64,000 bases of DNA, from NCBI RefSeq assembly GCF_027594505.1, contig NZ_CP115149.1, positions 2,000,460 through 2,064,459 on the forward strand. The letters are read 5' to 3'. The notes under the pieces were generated by a model. The model saw only the letters and a program-made list of their open reading frames with translations, ran no database searches and was not told the DNA's origin. Position numbers and translations under genes: made by a program. The DNA comes from Tepidiforma flava. GTDB lineage: Bacteria; Chloroflexota; Dehalococcoidia; Tepidiformales; Tepidiformaceae. Below, piece by piece: positions 54,904 to 64,000 of the stretch. The stretch's first letter is position 1, and the number at the start of each line of letters is the position of its first letter.

Positions 54904-55884
54904 TCACCACGCCGGCCGGAACGGCGCACCCGACTGGATGGCGCGGCGCGAGGGCGCGGGCCTGGAGTTCGAAGAACCGGCCGACCTGCTCCCGGGTCCG
55001 CGTGGGCCGGTATCGCGTGCGCCGCAGCAGGCGGGATTCGAAGGCGCGCGATGAGCAGCTTCCGGGTTTCCGCGCTGAGCCGGACCGCGCCGCCGGGAGC
55101 TGACTCCCACCACCCGGGAGTTCCGCGGAGCCGGCGGTAGAGATCGAACGCCAGGAGGTCGGCGATGGGCGCCCGGAACTCCTCGATGAGGTCGAGGATG
55201 AGCGCGGGCTGGCTCCGGGCAGGCTCGTGGAGAAACCCCTGGTACGGGTCGAGCCCGACGACCGCGGCGGCCTGCCAGGCCGGGCGGGCAAGGAGCGCAT
55301 AGGCGTAGCTCAAGAGCGCGTTCAGGCTCGGGTCCGGTGCAGGGCGTCTTCGGCGCTGCCAGGCGGAAAGCCGCGAGCACATCCCTCCAGGCCGCGAAGT
55401 AGCGCCGGCGAGACCCATCCTTCGAGCCCCCGCACCTCGTCGAGGCTCGCAGCTTCGAGGATGCGGCGCCGAAGCGCATCGAGGCGACCGGCGGCGGGAC
55501 TCCCGATGGCCTCGAGGACGCGCACCTGGGCGTGGAGTTTGTTCCGCGCCACGAGCCTGGCGATGCGCAGCCGCCCGGCCGGGTCGGCGGCGCGGGCCGC
55601 CTGCGGCGCGCCGCAGCCGGGCGGCGGGGTGACCGATGGGCTCGAGGCACCCCTTCAGGCGGCCATCGCTGGTGAGAAAGACGCACGAGACCCCGGACCC
55701 GAGCAATCGGTTGACCGCTGCCGGGCGTCAGTTGCGCGGCGCCGTGGATGGCGAGCGCCTCGAGCATGTTTGCTGAGGCGGCTGCAGACGCGGGCCCCTT
55801 CTTGTGCCAGACTTCGAACCGCTCGCCGGCAAGCCGGAGGCTCGCGCCCTGGAGGGCGATGTGCAGCGTCCGCATGGGAATCAT
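54904..55884 (-). pseudogene. cas1: cas1 (several frameshifts)
   Basis: CRISPR integrase. N-terminus MRTLHIALQGASLRLAGERFEVW. In other frames: LLGSGVSCVFLTSDGRLKG, EVRGLEGWV (catalytic Glu), RRYFAAWRDVLAAF, then DPSLNALLSYAYALL, GLDPYQGFLHE (His) and ALILDLIEEFRAPI (Asp). The last part reads FESRLLRRTRYRPTRTREQVGRFF and ends GAPFRPAW. At least five one-base shifts are needed to join these, yet all three catalytic residues survive. ATG at 55884 or 55875. Confidence 0.85.
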
Positions 55885-55923
55885 CCCATTGCGAGATTCG
55901 ACGCAGGCCGCCTCGAATGAAGG

Positions 55924-57184
55924 TCAGAGGGCGGCCTCGAGCAGCCGTGCGAGGCGGGCGAGGGAAGGGGGAGCCGTCGGCAGCCGGGAGGGGATGGGCG
56001 CCTTCGTCACCTCCGCGAGGCGGTCGATGGTACGGCTGAATCTCTGCGACGAGTCCGGCGTCCGGGGCCTTGCCCTGGTGAACGGCGACGTTCCGGGCCC
56101 GCGCAATCGCTTCGCGCTGGCGCTCGAGTCCCTCGGCGAGGGCCGCCTGGTAGCCCGGGTCCCGGGCAGCGAGCAGCTTAGCTGCGTCTTTGGGCTCCCT
56201 CGAGCCGATACTTGCGCTGGTCGTCGCTCGCCTTCAGGTCCTGCCGGAGCTCCTCCGGGACGGCTCCGGGGTCCTTGATATCTTCAGGGTCGAGGCCGCT
56301 CCGCTCGAGCGCTGCAGTGACCAGCACCTCGGCCGCGACCGCAGCGGCGATGATGGCGCGCGTGGTTTCCTCCCGCGCGGCGAGGCGGAGCGCCTGCGCC
56401 TTTGCCAGTTCCTGCGCCCCACGCCTCGAGTTTCGCCTGGCACTGTTTGAACCAGTCCTCGATGGCGGTGAGGTCAGCAGCGGCCTCTCCGAGGCCTTTC
56501 ACCTGGGGCAGGCGGAAGTGAAGCAGGCGCTGCCGCTGGTAGGCGGCGACCCATTCGAGGGCCCGGGAGACGGCGAGGGCGGACTCCAGCGCCTTCTTGT
56601 TCCAGGGAGGCGGATGGACAGCGCGGAGCGGTTCCCCGGCTGCGAGCGCGGCCGCGCCGTCGCCCCGGGCAAGCGCCTCGAACACCCGGCTGCGCGCATC
56701 GAGCCGAACCAGCGCATCGGGGTCGAACGTCCGGAGGAGTTCGGACCCCGGCTGGGCGTTGCCCGGGTCGAGGGCCTGGTAGTGCTGCGCTCCCGGGATG
56801 AGGGAGCGGGCGACGAGGGTCATGGCGACGCTCATCTGCGGCGTGCCCGAAGAAAAGCAGACGGCGACGCGCGAAGCGGGCTCGCGGAGCTCCGGGTGAC
56901 GGTGGACGACAGCCCGCCCGACGTACAGCAGCTCCTGGATATCGACGACGAGGTTGGGCACGCCCGGCCGGAGCTGCTCGGCGAACTCGAGATGGACCTC
57001 GCACGCGGGGAGCGCGCCCTGGATGGCATCCCGTGTGGCATCGGCCTGGCTGCGGACGTCCTGCCCCGCCAGGAGGACGGCGATATCCGGCCGAACATTT
57101 GAGCGCTGCGCGGAGCGGGCCGGTCGGTTCCCCATCGCGGACGGGGTCGCGCTTCCCGATCGTCGCGAGGAGCACGGTGACCAC
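55924..57184 (-). pseudogene. csm6: Csm6/Csx1-like CARF-HEPN ribonuclease (several frameshifts)
   Basis: About 419 aa. N-terminus VVTVLLATIGKRDPVRDG; the CARF motif FSSGTPQMSVAM (codons at about 56834-56854) binds cyclic oligoadenylate in this family. The helical C-terminal half carries the HEPN RNase motif R-x4-H as RNVAVH (56078-56095). At least four frame changes are needed between GTG 57184 and TGA 55924. A TTGACA-18-CAAAAT promoter ends 6 nt before the GTG. In type III systems this enzyme degrades RNA when Cas10 makes the second messenger. Confidence 0.82.
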
Positions 57185-57190
57185 GGCGCG

Positions 57191-57220
57191 ATTTTGCCAG
57201 CGCCTTCGCGGCCCTGTCAA
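57191..57220 (-). promoter_or_regulatory. Promoter of csm6-cas1-cas2
   Basis: TTGACA (minus strand, 57220-57215), 18-bp spacer, CAAAAT (57196-57191), then 6 nt to GTG 57184: a near-consensus promoter with leaderless geometry. The divergent cas10 promoter (TAGGAT, 57274-57279) lies 54 bp away. Confidence 0.65.
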
Positions 57221-57291
57221 CAATGTCGCTCAATTGTCGCGTTTCTCCTCTTCCAGCAATCGGGGCAGGCTGCTAGGATTTGCGCCCACCA

Positions 57292-59722
57292 ATGACGCAG
57301 GCGAGTGGCGTGCGAATTTCGGAAGAGGTATTCCGCGCCTACTGCGGCGGCCTGGTGCACGACCTCGGGAAGGTCTGGGCGCAGGTGCCGGGGCGCGGCG
57401 TCGAGCCCTCGAAGTACGGGTGCGAAACGCCCGAGCGGCACCAGGTCCGGTTCGTCCGACTGCCCGAGCTGTCGAGAACGCTATCGTTATGCCCACGGGC
57501 CGATTGGCGCCAACTTGCTCCAGGCGACCATCCCGGGGCATTCCTTCCTGGCCGAGGCCTCGCGGCCCATCACCACAGCCGCGACGCCGCGGAGATTTCG
57601 GACCTCTTGCGGTGGGTGGTGCTTGGCGACCACCTCTCAGCCGGCGAACGCGACGACGCAGTACGACGCCGGCAACACTCCCCCGCGTGCCGGCTTTACT
57701 CAACCCGGCTGGCCGGCGGCGAGGTGTACACGCGGCCCGCTCCGCTGGGGGCCGGGCTCTTCTTCGTGACAGCTGAGCTCCCCCGACCCCGCAAGCGAAG
57801 CGCGGGACTGCATTTGGCGCGGTGGTTGATGAGCTCCGCCAGGCCCTGGCGGAAGCGGGCAGCCGCGCTGGGGGGAGCCTGGCGGCGCTCGCCGAGCACC
57901 TGACCGGCGCCGTGTACCGCGGAGGGATCGGCGTGCCTTCAGCCTTTGCGAAGGCGGTTGCCGACATCCCGCTCGCCACGCATCTCCATCTCGCCGGCGC
58001 GTTCGCGGCGGCGCTCGCAGCCGACCGCTCGGACGCCACGCGACGCGTCGTCGGCCGCGGTCGGGATCGTCGCCGGCGACGTTTCGGGCATTCAGGAGTT
58101 CATCCACGACACGGGGAGACGCAGGGCGGCGCGGGCGCTCCGGGCACGGTCGTTCTATGTTCAGCTGCTCTCGCTCGTCGCGGCCCGGTGGGTGGCGCTG
58201 CAGTGCGGGGTGCCGGCCGGGTGCGCCTTTTCCGTGGTCGGCGGCCGATTCCTGGTGGCCGTGCCGGCGTCGAGCGTCGGCGCGGTCGAGTCCCTGCAGG
58301 CGGAGCTGGACCGCATCCTCTGGAAGGCGCACGGCCCGACGCTCTCCATCGGCCTGGCGGCGGTCACGGCAAGCGGTGACGCGCTCAGCAACTTCCGCGC
58401 GGTGTATGAGGAGCTGCAGCAGCGCCTGGGGGTCCGCAAGGGGCAGCGCTACCGCAGCCTCGCGAGGTCGGGCGACCTCTTCGCGCCGCAGGCCGTAGTC
58501 GCGGCAGGCCGGGCCTGCCGAACCTGCGGGCGGGAGGCCGGCGATGGACGGGAGGAGGATGATGACGGCGTCGCGCGGCGCGTTTGCGCGATGTGCGCGT
58601 CACTGGAAGAGCTCGGGAGGGAGCTGCTCGACAGCTCCTACCTCGTCCTCCGCGAAGCAGGTGCGGCCGAGCGGGGCGGCGAGGCTGGCTCGGCGTGATG
58701 CGCGCCCTCGGTCACGACGTCGAGCTGGTCCAGGCGCTTGGCGCGGGCCCGGTCGAGGGCAGGCCATCGTTGCGCTGGACGACGCCGCGCTGGGGGCAGT
58801 GCCTTGCGCCCGCTACGTCCCCACGGCCCGGCACGCTCCCCGGAGTTCGAGCGGCCTGCTCGATTTCGAGGCCATCGCGCGGGCGGGCCGAGGGCGCCCG
58901 GCGATCGCGACCCTGAAGGCCGACGTCGACGACCTCGGCCGGTTCCTCGGTGACTACTTCTCGGTGCGCCCCTCCTCTCCCTCGCGGTTCCTGGCTATCA
59001 GCACCGCCCTCTCACTGTTCTTCGAGGCCTATTTGCCGCAGCTGGCAGCGCGCGAGTTCCCGAACCTTTACCTCGTCTTCAGCGGGACGGCGATGCGACG
59101 CCGCGGTCGCCGGGCCGGCCTCACCGACGTGCTGCCGTTCATCGTCGAGACTCCGCGACGACTTTCGCCGCTGGACTGCCGGGAACGGGCGGCTCCACTT
59201 CTCGGCAGGGGTATCGGCCAGCCATCCTCACCGGCCGGTCCAGTCGGGCATGGAGGAAGCGGAGCGGTTCCTTGCGCTTGCGAAGGGGCACCGCCAAGCC
59301 CCGGAGGGGAGACGAAGAACGCCGTCACCCTGCTCTCTGTGACGCTCGGATGGGACGAACTGAAGAGAGTGCTCAGCACATGGCCACGCAGACGAGCTCG
59401 CCAGCCTCGCGGGAGCCGAAAGCGACACGCAAGGCGGACGCCGACTGGCGCGGGGAGCGCTCCAGTGCATCTGCAGCAGCTCGAAGGCGCGAGGCCGGGA
59501 CAGTACGGCCCCCTGCACTGGAAGTCGTTCTACCAGTTCAGCCGCGTCGCAAAGGACTATCCGCAGGCAGGGCAGCTGCTTTCGGACCTGCGGCGCCAGG
59601 CCCTGGAGCCCGGCGGGGCAGGCGGCCGGGCGGTCGCCCTTGCCGCCCGGCTGGCGAGAACTCCAGACGGCACCGTCGGCCACGGGGGTCGGGAAGTCAT
59701 CATCATGAGGGAGGTCATATGA
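57292..59722 (+). pseudogene. cas10: cas10/csm1, type III-A signature subunit (many frameshifts)
   Basis: Large effector subunit. HD nuclease motif GGLVHDLGKVW at the N-terminus (about 57345-57375). First Palm GDVSGIQEFIHDTG with ARALRARSFYVQLL (about 58075-58170). Zinc-ribbon CRTCG...CAMC (about 58510-58600). Second Palm LKADVDDLGRFL (about 58912). The GGDD cyclase motif expected near 59085-59110 is not readable in one frame (SGTAMRRRG and SGRRCDAAVAG are the options). KNAVTLLSVTLGWDELK and LHWKSFYQFSRVAKDY mark the C-terminal domain. ATG 57292; stop overlaps csm2 (ATGA). Confidence 0.85.
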
Positions 59723-60174
59723 GCCAGCGGCCGCATTACACCGGGAACCGGGCGCCGCAGCCGCCGACGGGACGGGCTGGGGCGCTTCGACCGGAAAAGT
59801 ACGAACAGCAGGCCAAGCGCACTCATCGACGAAGCGGCGATGCGCAAACGCTCGTCGAATTCAGTGCCGAGCAAATCGGTTCCTCCGGCAACCGGCAACC
59901 CGGACGTCGCGTGCGGCGCCTCTACGGTGAGGCCCGCCGGCATCGACTTCCTCCTGGACCAGGACGAGGCAACGGCCCTCCGGCGGGCGCGGCTGCTCGA
60001 GCCGCTAGGCTGGTCTACCAGGTCAAGCGCGACACGAATCTGACCGAGGTGGCGGAGGCGCTGCTGGCGCTCCTCCGCCGAGCCTCAGCGCCGTCCGACC
60101 CCCAGGGCCCGGCAAAGTACCGGCGGTTCGCAGAGTTCTTCGAGGCCGTGGTGGCCTACATGCCGGAAAAGTAG
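59719..60174 (+). pseudogene. csm2: csm2, small subunit (frameshifted)
   Basis: Helical subunit lining the Csm filament, about 151 codons. N-terminus MSQRPHYTGNRAPQP; the C-terminus RLVYQVKRDTNLTEVAEALLALLRR...YRRFAEFFEAVVAYMPEK is typical of Csm2. The middle (about 59800-60010) changes frame at least twice. ATG overlaps the cas10 stop. Confidence 0.75.
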
Positions 60175-60197
60175 CACCTGGAAGGAGAAAAGCGCAC

Positions 60198-61001
60198 ATG
60201 GCCACGCAGACCAGGACCGCCACTATCGACCGCATCCTGCACGCTCAGCTGCACCATCCGCGCCCGGACCGGCCTCCGCATCGGTGCACAGGAAGCATCC
60301 CTGACGATCGGCGGCGTCGATAACCCCGTGGTGCGCGACCCGCTGACGAGGCAGCCGTACGTCCCGGGCTCTTCTATCAAAGGAAAGATGCGCTCCCTTC
60401 TCGAGCGCGTCCACGGAGCTCGAGCAGAACTGGGCTATCCAGCGGGACCGCGTCCTCGTGCACGTGTGCAAGGACGAGGACGACTACCTCGCCTGCACGC
60501 TGTGCCAGCTCTTCGGCGTCCCGGCGCAGCGGAGCGGGAGCGGTGGCTTTGCCAGACGCGCCTCCGCTTCTCCGACGTGTTCATGACCCCGGAATCCGCT
60601 GAGCGGCTCGTCAGGGCGAACACCGACTTGCCGTACACCGAACTCAAATCCGAAGCCGCGATCGACCGGGTCACCGTCGGCGGCAGTGCCGCGCACGATG
60701 GAGCGCGTGCCAGCCGGCACCGAATTCGGCCCGTGCGAAATCGCGCTGTTCATCTATGAAGGCGACGACCCGGCCCGGGGCCTCGACTGGCTCGTCGCCG
60801 GGCTGGAGCTCCTCGAAGCGGATGCGCTCGGCTCATCGACGGCGCGAGGTTCCGGCCGCGATCGCCTTCCGGGACATCGCGTTCCAGCGCCTCCGGGTGC
60901 GGGGCGGCCGACTCGAGCGCGCCGCCTATGGGACAATTGCCCCTTCCGTGGGTGACCTCCGCAGCGGCCTCGACCAGCTGGTCGCCTGGGCGGCGGGCTG
61001 A
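60198..61001 (+). pseudogene. csm3: csm3, backbone RNase subunit (frameshifted)
   Basis: RAMP backbone that cleaves target RNA. GIGAQEASLTIGGVDNPVVRDPL contains the conserved Asp of the cleavage loop (codon 60319-60321), followed by YVPGSSIKGKMRSLLERVHG. Later pieces: CTLCQLFGVPAQ, RLRFSDVFMTPESAERL, MERVPAGTEFGPCEIALFIYEGDD and FRDIAFQRLRVRGG, in three frames. ATG 60198 follows GAAGGAG. About 267 codons. Confidence 0.85.
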
Positions 61002-61003
61002 CG

Positions 61004-62058
61004 ATGGCCGGCGACCGGGCCCCTGGCTGATCAGGCTCGAGCCGCTGGCTCGCCATTCCACCTCGGCGCGCACGCGGAGGACCTCGACCGTGCGCGGCCC
61101 CTGGCATCGTCCGACACGCTCTTCGGGGCCCTCTGCTGGGCCTACCGCGCGGTGTGGGGCACCGCCGAACTCGAGGCCTGGCTGGAGCGCTTCCGCGAAG
61201 GCGACCCCCCGCTTCGCATCAGCAGCTGATGCTCCCGGTCCTGGAGCACGGCCCGGCGCCGCAGGTGCTCCTGCCGCTTCCCTACCGGCGCCCGGTTCGG
61301 CAGCTCGAAGGCGACCGGAAGCTGCTTAAGCACACCCGATTCATCGACCGGGAAGCGTGGCGGGGGCTCTTCGCGGACGATGGAGTCGAACTCGAGGCCG
61401 TTGGCGCAGGTTCTCGCCGGCGCCGCAGTGGCCGCGGCCCTGCGGGAGCCGGGCGGGGCCGCGTCTCCAGCCCTGGGCGCTGAGTTCGCGGCCCCGGGTC
61501 ACCGTCGACCGCGTCTCAGGAGCTTCGGCGCTCTTCGAAGCCGCGGCGGCGCACTTCCCAGCTCGCCCGGACCGGCGCCATCCGCCTCATGCCCGATGCA
61601 TCAGTCGCCCTCGCGTCCGACCAGGCGGCGCTCGACCGCATCCTCACCTGCTTCGAAGTCCTCGGCGAGGCCGGGATCGGCGCGGGAGCGCTCGACCGGC
61701 CTCGGCCGGTTTCGGCCGCTGGACCCGGTGGCATCGCCCGTTCCGGTTTCCGGCTCCCCGGGCGCGGTGGCCGCTGCTCTCGCTGGCCTGGCTCGACGCC
61801 AGCCGACCTCGCAAGCGGCGCGCTCGAGCTGCCCGCCGACCGGGGCTACCGCGTCGTCGAGCGGGGCGGCTGGATCGCATCGCCCGAATGGCAGGGACGC
61901 ACGCTCCCGGCGGGTCGCGATGGTGGCCGAAGGCTCCTATCTCCGTGGCGGGAACGGCCCCGGCGGCGGCGCTGGCTGACGTCACCCCCGAGGCCGGCGG
62001 GCCCCACCCGGTGTACCGGTACGGCTTCGGCCTGTTCCTCGAGGAGGCCGCCCTGTGA
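61004..62058 (+). pseudogene. csm4: csm4, crRNA 5'-handle cap subunit (frameshifted)
   Basis: RAMP subunit binding the crRNA 5' tag. FHLGAHAEDLDRARPLASSDTLFGALCWAYRAVWG matches the Csm4 N-terminus (split between frames near 61060). RRPVRQLEGDRKLLKHTRFIDREAW, ALDRILTCFEVLGEAGIG, then ERSTGLGRFRPLDPVASP follow. The C-terminus PHPVYRYGFGLFLEEAAL ends at TGA 62058. ATG lies 3 nt after the csm3 stop. About 350 codons with at least five frame changes. Confidence 0.82.
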
Positions 62059-63180
62059 GCACGCCCTTCCTGCGTTTCCGGCTCACCTTCAAGGTTTGCA
62101 CACCGCTCCACATCGGCGCCGGCCAAACATACCTTCGCGACTACGACTTCCGCGTCGAGCCCGGGCCGCAGGAGCGCGTCCGGCTCATCGACGTCGACCG
62201 GGCGCTCGAGCTGCTCGATGAACGGGAGTTCGAGCAGGTGCGCGATGGGCAGGTCGCCGCGAAGCTCCCGGCCCGCCACGCTGCCGCCGCGACTCGCGAG
62301 GTCTGGCTCCCCTGCTGGTGGTTCCCGCCGCGTTGGGCAGGATATCCACGCGTTCATCCGCGATGGGCTCGGCAACGTGTACGTGCCGGGCAGCACGCTC
62401 AAGGGGGCTTTCCGCTCCGCTCTCCTCGATGCATGGGTCGCCTGGCAGCCCGCTTGCCGCCGTGCAGGCCGTTCGCAGGCCGATGCGCGACCGCGCATCC
62501 GGGGAGCCCGCCGCCCGGCAGCTGGAACAGGCAGCCTTCGATGTCAAGGTGCCAAACACGCGGCCCGGCAGCGACTTCCCCGAACCGGGACGCCACACCG
62601 CTGGCTGCGGATGAGCGACGCTCCGTTCGACGGCGGTCCCGGTGGCTCGCCGCCGCGGAAGTGCAGGTGCGCTCCAGCGGCAGCCGGGGAGACCAGGCGA
62701 TCCCGCTGTGGGTCGAGGCCGTCACTCCCGGCAGCACGTTCCGCTCGGAGCTCACCCTGGCGCCTGGCAGCTTCTCCCCGTGGCGGGAGCTCGACCGCGG
62801 TCGCCGCTCGCTCTGGGGAGACGACCTCCTGGGCGTTCTCAAACGCTGGGGTGAAGCCCTCCGGTCGATCGAGGTGGACCACTGGCGGCGGCGGGACGCC
62901 GCGGTGGCCTCCGCCTTCGAGGGGGCGCTCTCCGGCAGCCCGTACGACATGCCTACGTCCGCGCTGCGGATTCGGCACCGGCTGGACGGCAAAGACGGTC
63001 GGGCGCCATCTGATGCGGGACCGCCAGCTGATGGCCGACCTGCTCCAGGTCTACAAGATTTCCCGCTCGAAGGCCCCCGACCCTGCGGCCTTCCCGGCCG
63101 GCCGCCGGGTGGTGAACACCAACGGCGGCTGGGTCCCCGGGCTCGGCTGGGTCGCGCTCACCCGGGTGGACCAGCTGTGA
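62055..63180 (+). pseudogene. csm5: csm5, crRNA 3'-end subunit (frameshifted)
   Basis: N-terminus FKVCTPLHIGAGQTYLRDYDFRV is the Csm5 signature (residues about 13-35). Further pieces: LGNVYVPGSTLKGAFRSALLDAWV in one frame, SGSRGDQAIPLWVEAVTPGSTF in another, and the C-terminus DRQLMADLLQVYKISRSKAPD to TGA 63180. GTG 62055 overlaps the csm4 stop. About 375 codons. Confidence 0.8.
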
Positions 63181-63955
63181 GCCGTGAACTGGTCCGCATC
63201 GAAATCCCTGGCCGCTGGGCGGGCGGCGCCATCCCGGAGGACTTCCCGGCGCCGGGCCCTCCAGGCCTGGCTGTATGGGCAGCGTTGCGGCGCTCGACGA
63301 GCGGCTCGCGGACGGACATCCACGACGCGAACGGGGAGAAACCGTTCCACATCGCGCTGCCGAGAGACGGCGAAGACGCCACACTCGTGGTGGCAGGCTA
63401 CGGTCCGCTTGCGGAACCAGTCCTCCGCATCGCTGAGCGCATGGGGGGCAGGGTGCTGCTGAACGCGCACTGGTGGGAGGCCACCGCCCCCGCCCGGGCC
63501 TCCGCTGCGCGCGGTGGGCAGAAGTCGCCGAGGGACTGCTCGCCATCCCCCCGGCGCGCGTGGTGCGGATGCGCTTCCTCGACGCCTGCCACCTTCCGGT
63601 CGGCGGGGAACTATCTGCCGCTCCCGGTTCCCCACTGGACCCTGTTCGGGAGCCTCCTCGAGCGGTGGCGGGCATGGTCGCCCGTCGACCTCGGGCCGGC
63701 GAGCCGATGAGGCCGTCCCGCGGGTCGCGCTGAGGCGGCACCGGCTGCAGAGCGTCGCTGTCCAGCTGCGTGGCCTCGTCCCGGCCTTCGTGGGCGCTGC
63801 CGAGTTCGAGATGCGCGAACGGAGCGGCCCCTACGCCGGGCTGCCCAGCGCGCTGGCTGCCTTCGCGGCGTTCGCCGGGGTCGGGGCGAAGGTCGCGGCC
63901 GGGTTCGGCTGCGTGGCTGCTCGAGGCTCCGCGTGGGCCGGGCCCCAGCCGTTGA
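63177..63955 (+). pseudogene. cas6: cas6, pre-crRNA endoribonuclease (frameshifted)
   Basis: Processes the array transcript. VVRMRFLxxATFRSAGNYLPLPVPHWTLFGSLLERWRAW matches the Cas6 central motif, read across two frames (about 63560-63690). PAFVGAAEFEM...ALAAFAAFAGVGAKVAAGFG (about 63780-63915) is the Gly-rich C-terminal loop. GTG 63177 overlaps the csm5 stop; the probable stop is at 63955. Co-transcription with the effector genes fits a dedicated processing enzyme. Confidence 0.8.
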
Positions 63956-63982
63956 CAGCCGGCAGCGGGGGGCGGGCAGAAT
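63952..63982 (+). promoter_or_regulatory. Possible promoter at the window end
   Basis: TTGACA (63952-63957), 19-bp spacer, CAGAAT (63977-63982). A gene would start near or beyond the window edge. Confidence 0.35.
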
Positions 63983-64000
63983 CGAGGCGAGGGGGAACCG

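Overview
The window is high-GC bacterial DNA. Gene content suggests Chloroflexota, possibly a thermophile: unlinked 5S rRNA, ferredoxin, acyl-CoA metabolism, a TIGR03960-type radical SAM protein, a phosphatidylinositol-mannoside-like lipid operon and no LPS core genes. This is inference from content, since no 16S is present. On the + strand C greatly exceeds G from 1 to about 48.2 kb, whichever strand carries the gene; from about 48.9 kb G exceeds C. So the window has two compositional halves.

Housekeeping half (1-48.2 kb). A 7Fe ferredoxin, a PHP phosphoesterase and a DinB protein precede pth, a protein with two sigma-region-4-like domains, and a ferritin-like/VIT1 membrane protein. Then come 5S rRNA, rpsA, clpC, rpoB and rpoC. 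A B12-type radical SAM gene diverges from ispD-ispF. Next is a tightly overlapped nucleotide-sugar operon (22603-29128) whose four central enzymes match the WbpA/B/D/E route to a diacetamido-uronic acid. A class V aminotransferase, an acyl-CoA dehydrogenase and a gluzincin-type peptidase follow. prfB is intact with its programmed +1 frameshift. The minus-strand operon 34773-39055 (two LpxL-type acyltransferases, PHP protein, PimA-like glycosyltransferase, CDP-alcohol phosphatidyltransferase) resembles the mycobacterial pgsA1-patA-pimA cluster. Enoyl-CoA hydratase, a serine hydrolase, tRNA-Arg(UCU), a metallo-beta-lactamase protein, DUF389, GNAT, a flavin-type oxidoreductase, a gltD-like protein, a degenerate GGDEF protein and L-lactate dehydrogenase complete this half.

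Junction (48.1-48.9 kb). A tRNA-Gly(CCC)-like gene with an undersized D-arm lies where the GC skew flips. About 285 bp further on is a clear SAM-I (S-box) riboswitch.

Accessory half (48.9-64 kb). The riboswitch leader runs into a MoxR AAA ATPase and a two-domain HExxH/VWA protein. A 30-repeat CRISPR array (52164-54511) follows, then a type III-A locus. csm6, cas1 and cas2 are on the minus strand; cas10, csm2, csm3, csm4, csm5 and cas6 are on the plus strand. Almost every cas gene is broken by small frameshifts while its diagnostic motifs survive in alternating frames, and seven spacers are exact or near duplicates. The accessory region is therefore either poorly polished sequence or very recently decayed.

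Many genes have a TANNNT-like -10 hexamer ending 6-8 nt before the start codon, which implies widespread leaderless transcripts.
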